A stretch of 64,000 bases of DNA from Seminavis robusta (Eukaryota; Bacillariophyta; Bacillariophyceae; Naviculales; Naviculaceae): NCBI GenBank assembly GCA_903772945.1, contig CAICTM010000404.1:1-64000 (forward strand), read 5' to 3'. Position numbers and translations under genes: made by a program. Positions 31,255 through 40,979 of the stretch are shown here, in pieces. Each line of letters begins with the position of its first letter. Position 1 is the stretch's first letter. The notes beneath the pieces were generated by a model, which was given only the letters and a program-made list of their open reading frames with translations, was not told where the DNA came from and did no database searches.

Positions 31255-31478
31255 TGGTGGATGGCGTTGCATCCTCTTGCTACATGCAATCATGAGTATG
31301 TGAGCAACACGGTCGTGAGAGAAAATAGACACTCTGTGTCCATTTAGTTTCATGGTTTGGTGATCCCCAACCCATGCACCTAAAAGGCCACTCTGTGTCC
31401 ATTTTCTCTCACCACCAGTGTGTTGCTCACTTACTCCTGATTTCATGTAGCAAGAGGATGCAATGTCATCCATTCACC
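31255..31478. repeat. Foldback inverted repeat, copy 1
   Basis: Left arm 31257-31342 and right arm 31387-31477 are imperfect inverted copies of about 85-90 bp. Both contain GCATCCTCTTGCTACATG, GTGAGCAACAC and GTGAGAGAAAA. The loop carries C-A-T-G-G-T-T-T-G-G-T-G-A-T-C-C-C-C-A-A-C-C-C. A second, shorter copy of the same family lies about 300 bp downstream. No coding capacity; most likely a MITE or foldback transposon. Confidence 0.72.
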
Positions 31479-31746
31479 AGAGTGTTGCTCACACGCTCTT
31501 GACGGTACCGGTGCTGGTACGCATGTGCGTACCGTTGCGTTGCGGGGAATGACGAAATCGGAGCACATTCTGTTGGTCAAACTGATAGTTTTAGTCAAGC
31601 TTCCAGTTTGAGCCTTGGCACCAGAAAGCTTGTAAAGAAGAACCGGGGTCTAGCTAGCTAGCTAGCTAGCTAGAGTAGGCAGATTATCTACGGAAACCAG
31701 CCGGGGCCAGGCTTGGTGGTGACGACAGCAGCTCCATGTCCATCAG

Positions 31747-31917
31747 ATTGCATCCTCAAGAATGCGAGCAACACGGTGGTGAGAGAAAAATCACACTCTC
31801 TGTCCATTTTGCTCCATGGTTTGGTGATACCCAACCCTTTGAGCTAAAAAAGGCCACTCTGTGTCTGTTTTCTCTCACCACCTCTGTGTTGCTCGCATTC
31901 TCCTCTCTGCAATTCCA
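31747..31917. repeat. Foldback inverted repeat, copy 2
   Basis: Left arm 31747-31797 and right arm 31853-31917 are inverted copies sharing GAATGCGAGCAACAC and GGTGGTGAGAGAAAA. The loop CCATGGTTTGGTGATACCCAACCC is nearly that of copy 1, so both come from one element family. Arms here are shorter. The two copies lie in the same orientation, which could reflect tandem duplication or two insertions. Confidence 0.72.
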
Positions 31918-32344
31918 TCCACCACGCACCACAAGGGTGCCATGTTTGGTATGTATGTATGTATGCATGGGAGGGATCAAGTGCCAGACTTGCAATTTAT
32001 AACAACGGTTTGGCTCTTTTTTTGCAGACAGACGGCATTTGATTTGACTGGTTCCATGACCATCGAGCACAGGGTGGTTCAGTTAGTTGTTCCTTTTGGC
32101 AGTCTAGTAATTGGTTGTCTTGAGTCCCCTCTATCTATGCCTGCTTGGAGCGGTGCCGATCTAGCTGCTGCTATGGCTGTTGGTGGATTGTGGATTGGTC
32201 TTTGTGGGTTCTTTGGTCCGTGGAAATGCTCACACGGGAGGCCGCACAAACATTACTGGAATGCTCTGCCTATCGACTCGAAGGCTCAGTAGATATCATT
32301 GCATTACATATTCTACCCTACAAACCACTATACTATATTCTTGC
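31918..32344. other. Intergenic
   Basis: Contains a GTATGTATGTATG tetranucleotide run near 31950. Frames here are short and unrecognised. Lies on the 3' side of the TPR-like gene. Confidence 0.5.
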
Positions 32345-33691
32345 CTACACTTTAAAAAAATCCGCCGGTGTCCAGAACCACAGACTGCTGTACAGAAGGG
32401 ATTGTCGAATAATGCCGGCGGCTCGCCACGCCTCTGGCAATTGTTGGTCGACGATATCGTCCGCTTGTTGTTGGTACCGTAAAGCGTCCCCGTGTCGTTT
32501 GTCCCACTGGTCACACAATTGGGAGTATTGTTGATAGGCGGCGTGTCGTTGGAGCAGCAACAGGGGTGCCATACTCGATGTGGTGGTGGTGGCCGATTGG
32601 AACAATCCTTCGGCCGTGACGGCACTTCCGGCTCGATGATAGCATGTGGCGAGAACGGTCAAAATCCGGCAAAGACTTTCTTGTGATTGTTTTTGGTGGG
32701 AATCATCGTGTGCCCGAATGGCCAAGGATGCATGCTCGGATGCTTTGGCAATGTCGTCTTGGGATAGCGTTCTGTCGTCTTTTGTGATCATGTCCCATGC
32801 TAGATTGGCGTGTAGATTGGCCTGTAGCAATAACAATAATTGGGATGCTGTGGATTGTTGTGTCAGCTTCTGCAGTGCTTCTGTCCATTTGGTTTGTGCC
32901 GCGTTATTGGATTTCTTGTTGTGCGCCTCTGCCACGCCCCAATTCGCCATGGAGGCAGTCTGTGGTAGTACTAGGGAGTCTTTCTCCAAGAGGGACACGG
33001 CATCTCGAAACAAGTCCAGAACCTCTGGTGGAATAACGGTATCATTCTCTTCTTCTTTGGACGATGCCGACAATAACAGAGATAGTGCTTTGCCATTCAT
33101 GGCGGAGGCCGTCAACAGGGCGGACGAGGAATCCGCCTGTAGGAGTAAGTCTTCGCAAAGCTCGTGTGCTGGTTCGAATTTTCCTCGGGTCCACAATACT
33201 TTGGCCTTGGCCAACTGAATACTACTACTACTGCTGTTGCCGAGTTCTTGAAGTGCCTCCAAAGATTCCAGAACGTCCTCGTACCGCGCCAATTGTTGTT
33301 GACATTCGGCCAGCAAGGCACACACGGCCACATGCTTTGCACCACCCTTGGCAAATCCCGCAAAGACATCACGGGCGCGTTGCAACTGATCCAGAGTGGA
33401 TTGACTCGTAGCTGACGACGAAAAAATCAAGTCGCTCCAAGCCGACTCCATCTCGGGCAATTGGCGGATCGATGTGAGGGTGGATGTCGATACCAAGACT
33501 GGATTATCCAAACCCAAGTTGTGGACACTCAATGGTAACCGCGTGTCGTCGGCTGCTGTGGACGAGGAAAGACGTCTTCCCACTATTATGGATCCAACTT
33601 TGCTCTTTTTCCTTGTCCATGGACTTGGTGGCGCCCACAGGGAGACACGTCTGAGGGATCTCCGGCAATCAGCGACGGGTCTCAACCACAT
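32345..33691 (-). CDS. TPR-like helical repeat protein, probably mitochondrial
   Basis: A 448-residue protein. The first 45 residues are rich in Arg and Ser with almost no acidic residues (M-W-L-R-P-V-A-D-C-R-R-S-L-R-R), followed by R-R-L-S-S-S-T, which looks like a mitochondrial presequence with its cleavage region. The rest is alpha-helical, with paired-helix units of about 34 residues such as A-K-V-L-W-T-R-G-K-F-E-P-A-H-E-L and A-T-C-Y-H-R-A-G-S-A-V-T-A-E-G-L-F. These fit tetratricopeptide repeats. No catalytic motif is seen, so it is likely a scaffold or assembly factor; the partner is unknown. It faces away from the methyltransferase gene at 34080 across a 388-bp gap. Confidence 0.68.
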   Translation of the reverse strand: MWLRPVADCRRSLRRVSLWAPPSPWTRKKSKVGSIIVGRRLSSSTAADDTRLPLSVHNLGLDNPVLVSTSTLTSIRQLPEMESAWSDLIFSSSATSQSTLDQLQRARDVFAGFAKGGAKHVAVCALLAECQQQLARYEDVLESLEALQELGNSSSSSIQLAKAKVLWTRGKFEPAHELCEDLLLQADSSSALLTASAMNGKALSLLLSASSKEEENDTVIPPEVLDLFRDAVSLLEKDSLVLPQTASMANWGVAEAHNKKSNNAAQTKWTEALQKLTQQSTASQLLLLLQANLHANLAWDMITKDDRTLSQDDIAKASEHASLAIRAHDDSHQKQSQESLCRILTVLATCYHRAGSAVTAEGLFQSATTTTSSMAPLLLLQRHAAYQQYSQLCDQWDKRHGDALRYQQQADDIVDQQLPEAWRAAGIIRQSLLYSSLWFWTPADFFKV

Positions 33692-34079
33692 TCTGGCTGG
33701 CTAGCTAGCTATGGTACTGGTCTACTTTATTGTACAAGCCTCACAAGTACTAGTGTCGGCTGTTGCTTCGCGTCAGACAACACAAGAATAGATCTACTAC
33801 CGGTAGTACTACATGTACTTCTAGCCGGTAGCTGATCCAGAACTGAGTGGAAAAAAGATATGAATGACGTCACTTTGGGGATTTATTTCAGACTGAGAAA
33901 GCATTATTGAGAGTCCTTGAGATTTAGAAGGTGATTCGTTAAGTATCTTCACTTGCCCGTTTGGCTTCTCATCTTCAGATCCAGGAAATCTGAACTCGGA
34001 GTGGAAGCAACGAAGCAACAACAAAGATGTCGACAGAATGCTAATACTTCCATAGCTCTGGATCAATAACAACAGCACC
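33692..34079. promoter_or_regulatory. Divergent promoter with a TGACGTCA palindrome
   Basis: Gap between head-to-head genes starting at 33691 (minus) and 34080 (plus). A perfect bZIP/CRE-type TGACGTCA lies at 33865-33872, nearly central. In the diatom Phaeodactylum a TGACGT element is known in CO2/cAMP-responsive promoters, so regulation of one or both genes through a bZIP factor is possible but unproven. CTAGCTAGCTA is also present just upstream of the TPR gene. Confidence 0.5.
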
Positions 34080-34760
34080 ATGTCCTCTACCAACCCAATT
34101 AATGATGACAACCAACAAACAGCAGCAAGTCCCTCTGCATTGGCGGGCATGACGAGCAATGTCGACGAGTGCCGTCAAGTCTACAATGCATGGGCCCAAA
34201 ATTACCAAAAGGACGTGGAACAGTGGGGATACCAAATGCCCACGCAAGTCGCCACACTTCTGGCTCGGCACATGAATGCCTCGTGTCCAAAAATTTTGGA
34301 TGCCGGAGCCGGCGATGGACTTTCGGGAGTCGCACTCCGTGCGTCGTTTCCAGAGTGTCACTTGATCGGGGCCGACTTGTCACCGGACATGTTACAAGTG
34401 GCACGCCAACGAGGCTGCTACGATCATTTGCACGAGTTGGATTTGAATCAAACGCCGTTTATGGTGGACTTGTCAGAGGACGGCAGTTATGATGCCATTG
34501 CCTGTGTTGGTACCATGACTTACGTCGATCCCACGAAGGGCACCTTGGCCGAGTTTTGCCGTCTTGTGAAACCCGGTGGATATATTTGCTACACCAACCG
34601 TACCGACAAACTAGAACCATTCCAATCGGTGGAACATCAATTACTAGTGCAGAGAGTATGGAAACTGGTAGAACAGCAGGGACCCATGCCGTATCTGCCC
34701 AATCATCCCGACTTTGGGGACAACATACAAGTCGTCATTTTCTTGTACCAAAAACTGTAA
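34080..34760 (+). CDS. METTL27/WBSCR27-like class I methyltransferase
   Basis: A 226-residue S-adenosylmethionine-dependent methyltransferase. The upstream segment Y-N-A-W-A-Q-N-Y-Q-K-D-V-E-Q-W-G-Y is typical of the WBSCR27 group. Motif I is I-L-D-A-G-A-G-D-G at 72-80, followed by the acidic ribose-binding A-D-L-S at 98-101, and the post-II strand Y-D-A-I-A-C-V-G-T-M-T-Y. The C-terminal F-C-R-L-V-K-P-G-G-Y is the usual strand before the beta hairpin. No membrane segment or signal is seen. The substrate is unknown; the related human protein binds SAM but its target is not settled. The ATG at 34080 lies in a good CACCATGT context. Confidence 0.85.
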   Translation: MSSTNPINDDNQQTAASPSALAGMTSNVDECRQVYNAWAQNYQKDVEQWGYQMPTQVATLLARHMNASCPKILDAGAGDGLSGVALRASFPECHLIGADLSPDMLQVARQRGCYDHLHELDLNQTPFMVDLSEDGSYDAIACVGTMTYVDPTKGTLAEFCRLVKPGGYICYTNRTDKLEPFQSVEHQLLVQRVWKLVEQQGPMPYLPNHPDFGDNIQVVIFLYQKL

Positions 34761-35684
34761 TAATCTACTCAGCAACCATATTCTTGTTTGGAAATAGGAA
34801 TCAATAGTGGCCTAGCTAGTTAAAGTTGAATCTTCCTGTTCCCTGACCAGCTAGCCACCGTGGAAGAGGCGTGAAAACCCACAGAGCCGAAATGATAGCA
34901 GTCTTGCATTTTGCTTTTGCTTTCAGGGTTGGGCTCTTGTGCCGGTAGCTATCATCGAGGAAAGTGATGCTGGCCTACCGCTACCCCCAAAATGAGTGCT
35001 GGGCCACATGCAATGTGGTCTTGGCTACACGCTCCGAGACAGACAGCGGCGGAAGAGGATATTCTTACTACAAAGCAAAGAAGAATCAAAGGATAGATCC
35101 GCTACTAGGTCTTGGTCGTAATGACAGTCGTGCGGGCCAGTCCTAAAACTTTCTGCTTCGCTGCCGGTATTCAACGTTGCTTTTGCGCAGCAGGATAGGG
35201 TGCATTGCTGCTACTAGCTAGCTAGCTAGCCCAGCAAGAATTCTTGCCAACCAAAGCGAACTCACATGGGGCGTCCATCGTTTACTCTCGTATCCATGTC
35301 CAAAACCAAGCAACCAGCTCGTCATCCATCTCGCTCTTCCGATTCTACCGTACTAGCTAGCTATAGGCAGCACTCCAACAGTTTGTTCGTTTACACCTGC
35401 AAATCTTAGCCGGTAGGCATGTAGCCGAAGACCGCAATATGTTCGCTTCCGTTGAATGCTTGCGAGCAATCAATCAGGTCAGACGACTTTGTACCTTCCC
35501 TGACTGGAACAAACTTTCAGCATGTCTGCTAGATAACCCACGGAACTCTACTAGCTAGTCAAGTACATGTATGGAAGTGTTGGTGTAAAGTCTAGATTGA
35601 AGTATCAAAATTAGCTAGAGTGGAATGCTGTGCAACATGTATTTGACCGTTGTGGTTACGCATGGCCTGAGTCGAGTCGAGTCG
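34761..35684. other. Intergenic, convergent 3' flanks
   Basis: No gene supported. CTAGCTAGCTAGC near 35216 and 35354, and a GAGTCGAGTCGAGTCG run near 35672, are the only clear repeats. Confidence 0.5.
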
Positions 35685-36658
35685 CTACACATCAATAGTG
35701 AAACCCTCCTCCAGGATTGGAATCTCTTGGTTGGTAACACTTGTAATACCACTGCCATGAACGGATTCCATTTCTTCAATCTTGTCAAGGGCATCAGCAT
35801 TCTTGCTCCCAATTGTGGATCTCCTTACTTGCTCACAACACTTCTTCCGGAGTTGCCAGAGGATCTGGCTGGTGTAGAGTTGAGCAGCAAAGAGAGCAAG
35901 GACAAGAGGAATGAAGCAGATCTTCCAAAACCATTTCCAGTTGGTTGGCTGGTCATCGGCTTCCTTGCGAACAAAGAAGATAACACAAAAGTAGACCAAA
36001 GAGAAGATGGCAATGGCAGATTTGGCCACAAAGGATTGAATAGCAGCAATAGTGAACCAGTTGTATTGGGTTCGTTTGGAAAAGAGATCCAGGCGGTAGC
36101 AAAAGAGTGCAACAAAACTGGTCTGTTCCGTTGTTGCATAGAAGGATAGAAGGATGGCAAGGCGTGCATACTCCACATCAAAGGTGTCAGCCAGGGATGC
36201 TATGAGGAGCTGTGTCATGAGGCATGTCATGATGTGATGGAGAAGTAATGGCATGCCAATCTTGAGTCGGTAAATTAGCTCCCAGGCGTACAGAACAAAG
36301 ATAAGTTGGGCAGTAACTATCATGAAGGAGTATCTAACTTCTGTAGTGGTCTCTTTCCGTTGGAACACAACATCAATGCCTCCAAGAACTTGCAGGAAAA
36401 AGGCAAGGGTTGTGATGATAGTTTGGAGAATGTAGACCACAACATTTCGCTGCTTGTCCCAGGAGAGTCCTTATACTTGGTGGCAATGTCCAGCATGGTG
36501 GTGCGGTGCAGGAGATTCTCCACAGCAACACTGAAGATCCAGATCAGGAGGAAGAAGTTGAAGCACCACCATGGTGGGAACTGAACACTATAGATATCAT
36601 AGACTGGAGGTGAGACAGTTGCTGCCTCTGTTATTGATGACGTTGTGACGTTGTCCAT
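35685..36658 (-). pseudogene. TLC-like multi-pass membrane protein (copy 2), frame-shifted
   Basis: Paralogue of the gene at 28857-29831, on the opposite strand. The N-terminal 66 residues (36658 to about 36465) and the remaining 250 residues (from about 36460) match copy 1 closely but lie in different frames. Comparison with copy 1 shows a single missing base at about 36462, in the codons after T-K-Y-K. All other features are kept, including E-L-I-Y-R-L-K, the H-H pair and the F-T-I-D-V end. Because the rest of the frame is clean, this is either a very recent pseudogene or a sequencing or assembly error. It is divergent from patatin-like copy 2. Confidence 0.75.
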
Positions 36659-37024
36659 TTTTGTTTTTTTTTGCGGAGTTGATCTGTCGTTTTATGGGAT
36701 TTGTTGTTAGAATTTGTGTTTTTAGAGAAAGGATTATAATTATTTTGTGTGTATTTTACAACTGAGGGACGGAATCAGCATTCGAGTGCCTTTTGCTCAC
36801 TCCGTAGTCTTTCCTGCTTGGAAGCCGCACTCGACAGCTCAGACTCCGGCTACCACCAGCAAGGCATGACTTGGATGGCTGAAAAAAGTATACCCTTTTT
36901 CAGCTGTTTTTTCGTTGTTTGTGGGAATGGCCTTTGTCCGGAACGACAGTATGGGATTTAAGGCATAGGCCTCCTCTAAAACCCATCTTACTCTGTTGCC
37001 TGGTTCGTACCGGTTCCACTTACC

Positions 37025-37561
37025 ACCAGCAAGATACATGCTAGTACATGTATGTAGTCAGACCAGAACTTGGCACAGCGCCAACAATGTACACGTAGAT
37101 ACCTGGCCTACTGGCTACTAGAGCTAGTCGACTGTAGAGCTTCCGCGACGGGCGGCTTCTCTCCTACAACTTACCTTCAACCTACTTGCTAGTATCGTAC
37201 AAGCACCAGCAAGATAACCAGACCAACAGTTGGCACAGCGGCAACAATGTACATGTAGATACCTGGCTCTACCTGGCTAGAGCTCCCCTTCTCTCCTACA
37301 ACTTACCTTCAACATTCCTTCAACGTATCGTACAAGCACCAGTAAGATAACCAGGGAGACGTTAAAAGAATCGGGAATGCTTGCTTTTTAAAACTAAAAA
37401 ATGAGAATTCTGGCTTTCATTGACACTTCCCAGACCAACAGTTGGCACAGCGGCAACAATGTACCAGGTACAGTAGATACCTGGCTAGCTAGCTAGAGCT
37501 CCTGCGACGGGCGGCTTCTCTCCTACCGGTACAACTTACCTTCAACGTATCGTACAAGCAT
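37025..37561. repeat. Three-fold tandem repeat
   Basis: Units beginning near 37025, 37204 and 37336 share the order ACCAGCAAGATA, AGACCAACAGTTGGCACAGC, CAACAATGTAC, AGATACCTGGC, CTTCTCTCCTAC and AACTTACCTTCAAC. Length differs by small indels and by a 76-bp MITE plus target duplication in the third unit. No coding capacity. Confidence 0.75.
37355..37430. mobile_element. Short MITE (76 bp) with CAG target duplication
   Basis: Begins GGAGACGTTAAAAGAATCGG and ends with an imperfect inverted copy finishing in CACTTCC. Flanked by CAG at 37352-37354 and 37431-37433. The neighbouring tandem unit at 37204 has the same flanking sequence with a single CAG (37219-37221) and no insert, which is an empty-site control inside the window. 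The terminal sequence matches the 352-bp element at 9021-9372, so they are one family. Confidence 0.82.
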
Positions 37562-38020
37562 TCGATGGATGAGTCAGATCCTCCGCAGTAGCTACCGGTA
37601 GGCAGTTAGAGTCCTCGAATCGAGTCGAGTCGAGTCGAGTCGAGAGATGGGCTTACACTGTAATAGTTGGAGACAATCCAATCCGAAGGCGCAGGACCTT
37701 TCTTCCGAGTCGAGTCAACGTTCCGGACCAGTTTGGCTTCTACTAGGCCGATTAATCCCTAGCTAGATTGAATGATGCATCTTCTTTCCTGCGGCCGCGT
37801 TGCGCCTAAATTTCTACCTTCAGCCCCTCAAGACATAGCATTCGGCTATTGTACGACTGGAATTGCCGGCCGAACATTTTTCGCACTCGACCTTCTGCGT
37901 ATGTAGCTTGCTTGCATAGACCTTCGGATTGCATAGAGAATCCATTCTACCAAACGCACTCCTCACAAACTAAACCAACCAAAACCAAAACCAAAACCAA
38001 AACCAACCAAAACCAACAAC

Positions 38021-38872
38021 ATGATTTCAACCAACACCTTAATGAAGACAGCACTTGCATCTTTTTGTTGCGGTGCTGCTCTTGTTGCCTTTTCTTGGGG
38101 ATATCAACAAGGCACCACCACTCTAGAACTTGTTGCAAAAGATCCAAATGCCTGTCTTTATGTTCCAGGAGCAGGATTTTCTGGGTTCTTTTATACCATT
38201 GGACATCTTCAAGCTGCATCAACCCTCAAGGAGCCTACTGTATCTACAAGAATTGTAGAGCCTTGGAAAGACAACACTGACTACTATTGCTTCTCTGCTG
38301 GATGCCTGGCCACAGTGGCTGCTCTGAGCAACATTACTGTGTTTGATGTTCATGATACAGCATTTGCCATTCAAGACCTTTGGAAAAGTGGGGAGATTTC
38401 GCAGTTTCAGGTAGTGGAAGAGTTTGTAGATTATCTGATTGCCAAAGGTTCTGAAGAAGGCACCTTGAATGCTGAATCATTGGCAAAGATTCATGTCATT
38501 ACCTCCAAAGTTTCGCCTTCTAAAGATAGTTGGCTGGCAGCACCCAAGCTGGATACCATTGTGCGAACCCCACAAAATCTAGAAGAGCTCAAGGAAACGC
38601 TGCTGCAAACCACTTGGATACCAGGAGCAACGGGGGATGATTGGACACTGGATGGCCATCTGGATGGTGCCTTTACTTCCAGCAATCATCCAATGTGTCA
38701 AAGTTCTGTAGATCTTCCCAAACTGTCCTTGACATCATGGGACAGTCTGGAGTTCTATGCCAATATCCTGTTGGGTGTCAACATGGGCCAAGAGCAAATA
38801 GAGCGATTCTGGTCTGCAGGAGTGAAACGAGGCCTTCAGGTGACTGATGTGGATACAGGTGCACAGCCTTAG
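38021..38872 (+). CDS. Patatin-like lipase family protein (copy 2)
   Basis: A 283-residue paralogue of the genes at 26871 and 40980. It has an N-terminal hydrophobic segment (residues 10-25, F-C-C-G-A-A-L-V-A-F-S-W-G-Y), then D-P-N-A-C-L-Y-V-P-G-A-G-F-S-G, the patatin-like glycine loop, then C-F-S-A-G-C-L at the nucleophile elbow and D-G-H-L-D-G-A-F-T-S for the catalytic Asp. The middle segment I-S-Q-F-Q-V-V-E-E-F-V-D-Y-L-I is almost unchanged in all three copies. It has an insertion of about 12 residues after H-L-Q-A-A-S-T-L relative to copy 1. Probably an ER or secreted acyl hydrolase; the elbow differs from standard G-x-S-x-G. It is divergent from TLC-like copy 2. Confidence 0.7.
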   Translation: MISTNTLMKTALASFCCGAALVAFSWGYQQGTTTLELVAKDPNACLYVPGAGFSGFFYTIGHLQAASTLKEPTVSTRIVEPWKDNTDYYCFSAGCLATVAALSNITVFDVHDTAFAIQDLWKSGEISQFQVVEEFVDYLIAKGSEEGTLNAESLAKIHVITSKVSPSKDSWLAAPKLDTIVRTPQNLEELKETLLQTTWIPGATGDDWTLDGHLDGAFTSSNHPMCQSSVDLPKLSLTSWDSLEFYANILLGVNMGQEQIERFWSAGVKRGLQVTDVDTGAQP

Positions 38873-39153
38873 AGACCTGGCTCACCTAGCTAGCTAGAGT
38901 AAAGAATTGCAAGATTACCCCAAAGAATCTTCGTTTGCAGAATCTGATGCCGTGGCTTCTTGGTTGGCTGTTTTCTGATTTAGCCGTTCGGCTGGCTTGA
39001 TCTCTATTAATGCCTCATTTATTGCTTTGAGTACCGATGCAACAGTTAATGCTTTCTAAAAGTGTGAGATCTTTGGATCCTTGGAACCGACAATGAGCAT
39101 TTCTGCGCGGTGGCTGTTTTATAATAGTAGACAACCTAATCTACCAGAGGATC

Positions 39154-40008
39154 ATGATGTGGCAATGGTACAAGGGTGCTCTGTCTCGGCACCCCTTGGC
39201 GGTCAAGGCGACGACTGCTGCTTCTTTGATGTCCGTATCGGATTTCTTGGGTCAGACGTATGAACAGATGGGGTATCAACAGATTCTGCAAAAGTACAAC
39301 CGTAGTGACGAGGACAAGGACGACAAGAGCAGCAGCAGCAAGACTTGTGGCGTCAATCTTCAGAATGGATGTCCCAATAACACTCCGCAAAATCGCAAAG
39401 CTCTCCACTACGAAACCACCACCACAGATAATATCGGCCAAACCAACGCCCAGCTCTTGCAGTACAATTGGGAACGCACATTGCACGTTGGAATCACGGG
39501 TTTTACGTTTTCGGGTCCCATCAGCCACGGTTGGTACAGTCTCTTGGAGTGGATCGTGGTGGGCCGACTGGGTATCACAACGTTGTATGCCGGCATGGCG
39601 ACGCGAATGGCACTCGACGCCTTTTTGTTTTCTCCCGTAGCCGTGGCGGGCTATTTTGTGTGGCGGTCGGTGTTGGAAGGCGCCAATGTGCAGTGGAAAT
39701 TGCAACACAAGTGGCTGCCGGCATTGCAGGCATCGTTCAGCTTTTGGCCACTCGCCAACGTGATCAATTTTGGACTGGTGCCAGTGCCATTTCGTGTCTT
39801 GTACAACAATGCACTGAGTCTACTTTGGAATGCCTACTTGTCCAATGTCAATCAGGGGCGGTTGGAAGTAGTGGTGGAACAGCAACAGCAACAGCAACCA
39901 TCCACAGTTTTCGACGAAGGAACCAGTGCGGTTGCAGATTCCAACAATCATGAAATACCCTTTGAGGGAGCCTGTGTCTGTTGGCATTGTCGGGCGTTGC
40001 GGGGATGA
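39154..40008 (+). CDS. Mpv17/PMP22 family membrane protein
   Basis: A 284-residue protein of the Mpv17/PMP22/Sym1 family, inner-mitochondrial or peroxisomal membrane proteins thought to form channels. The N-terminus W-Q-W-Y-K-G-A-L-S-R-H-P-L-A-V-K-A-T-T-A and S-D-F-L-G-Q-T fit the family start. G-P-I-S-H-G-W-Y lies in the middle. F-W-P-L-A-N-V-I-N-F-G-L-V-P and the later W-N-A-Y-L-S are the C-terminal family signature. A hydrophilic, Asp/Ser/Thr-rich insert of about 60 residues (45-105) separates the first two helices, and a Q-Q-Q-Q-Q tail follows the domain. The final C-V-C-W-H-C-R is unusual. The ATG-ATG start at 39154 was taken because the conserved W-x-x-Y follows at once. Confidence 0.85.
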   Translation: MMWQWYKGALSRHPLAVKATTAASLMSVSDFLGQTYEQMGYQQILQKYNRSDEDKDDKSSSSKTCGVNLQNGCPNNTPQNRKALHYETTTTDNIGQTNAQLLQYNWERTLHVGITGFTFSGPISHGWYSLLEWIVVGRLGITTLYAGMATRMALDAFLFSPVAVAGYFVWRSVLEGANVQWKLQHKWLPALQASFSFWPLANVINFGLVPVPFRVLYNNALSLLWNAYLSNVNQGRLEVVVEQQQQQQPSTVFDEGTSAVADSNNHEIPFEGACVCWHCRALRG

Positions 40009-40979
40009 AAGCATACTAAAATATGGCTGATATCTTGACAAAATTGCCTTTCTACGAAGGGCAATTCGCTGGCTATCAATCAATCAATATGGGTAGAGTA
40101 TGGCACTGCCACGCTGCAAATTCACAGAACCACAAGACCACACCAAGCCTAGCCCTACATGATCATCCTGCTCGGCAAGACTTGTTGAGGTACCGGCTAG
40201 GTCGACTCGACTCCCAACGGCTGCAGCCGCGCCAACGTAACGGGACGATGCAATAGCAGCAGCAACTATGAATTTGTCTTTGGCTATATCAACAGAACGT
40301 GGTCGTGACGATTCGATTCTTTGTCAGCACACAGTTCATTCATTCATTCATTCAGTTATGAGTCTATGTCTGGCAAGCAAAAGAATGAATTGCCTCATTG
40401 GTGGGGGAAGTCTCGTGTCCCTCCACTAACTAGCTAGTCCCGGTAGAACTCGCCCGCCGTAGCTTTCAACTAGCCAAATGCACTTTTTGTCTTGGCGTAC
40501 ATACATGAATGGTACTGAGATCGAAGTACCTAGCCTGGTAGCCAGAATCTGAGCTGAGCTGAGAAGGCTTTTGATGAGATTTGCCGATGGAAAGCCCTAC
40601 TAGTAGTATGCGGGCGAAGCAACGGGTTGTCTGTGCATTTTTTGGCTGGCTAGCTACCAGGTAGCTAGTCTACTAGCTAGACTCTAATAGCGGACAGACA
40701 ACTTTGGTGGAATTCAGGTAGATGCGGTAAAACTAATTTGTCATTCAAAAAGCAAATTAAATGTCAGCGTTAACCTAAATTTACCGTACTCCATCTACCA
40801 ACCTCAAGCCGTACAAGTACCAGGTACACCTACCAACCGGACCGGCACGTATGCAGATCTGGGCACAGCACGATCAAGAAGCATGATAAGGGGGGTTTAG
40901 AGTAGGGTAATTATCTACGGAAGCAAGAAGCATCATCTTTACTTCTCTCACAAAAAATTCAAGCCACAAACTTCGCAAC
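40009..40979. other. Intergenic, about 1 kb
   Basis: No gene supported. Contains a CATTCATTCATTCATTCA run near 40337 and several CTAGCTAG and GTACCAGGTAC words. The last 50 bases are the leader of patatin-like copy 3. Confidence 0.5.

Larger units (their letters stand above)
36659..38020. other. Divergent promoter region of TLC-like copy 2 and patatin-like copy 2
   Basis: Equivalent in position to 27666-28856 but the sequence is rearranged. It contains a three-fold tandem repeat (37025-37561) with a MITE in the third unit, a GAGTCGAGTCGAGTCGAGTC microsatellite near 37618-37641, and an AACCAAAACC leader repeat just before the start at 38021. Only the last 50 bases, the C/A-rich leader, clearly resemble the leader of copy 1. 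Confidence 0.55.

Noticed and set aside
34099-34404. Minus-strand frame opposite the methyltransferase
   Set aside because: Shadow of a gene with clear SAM-binding motifs.
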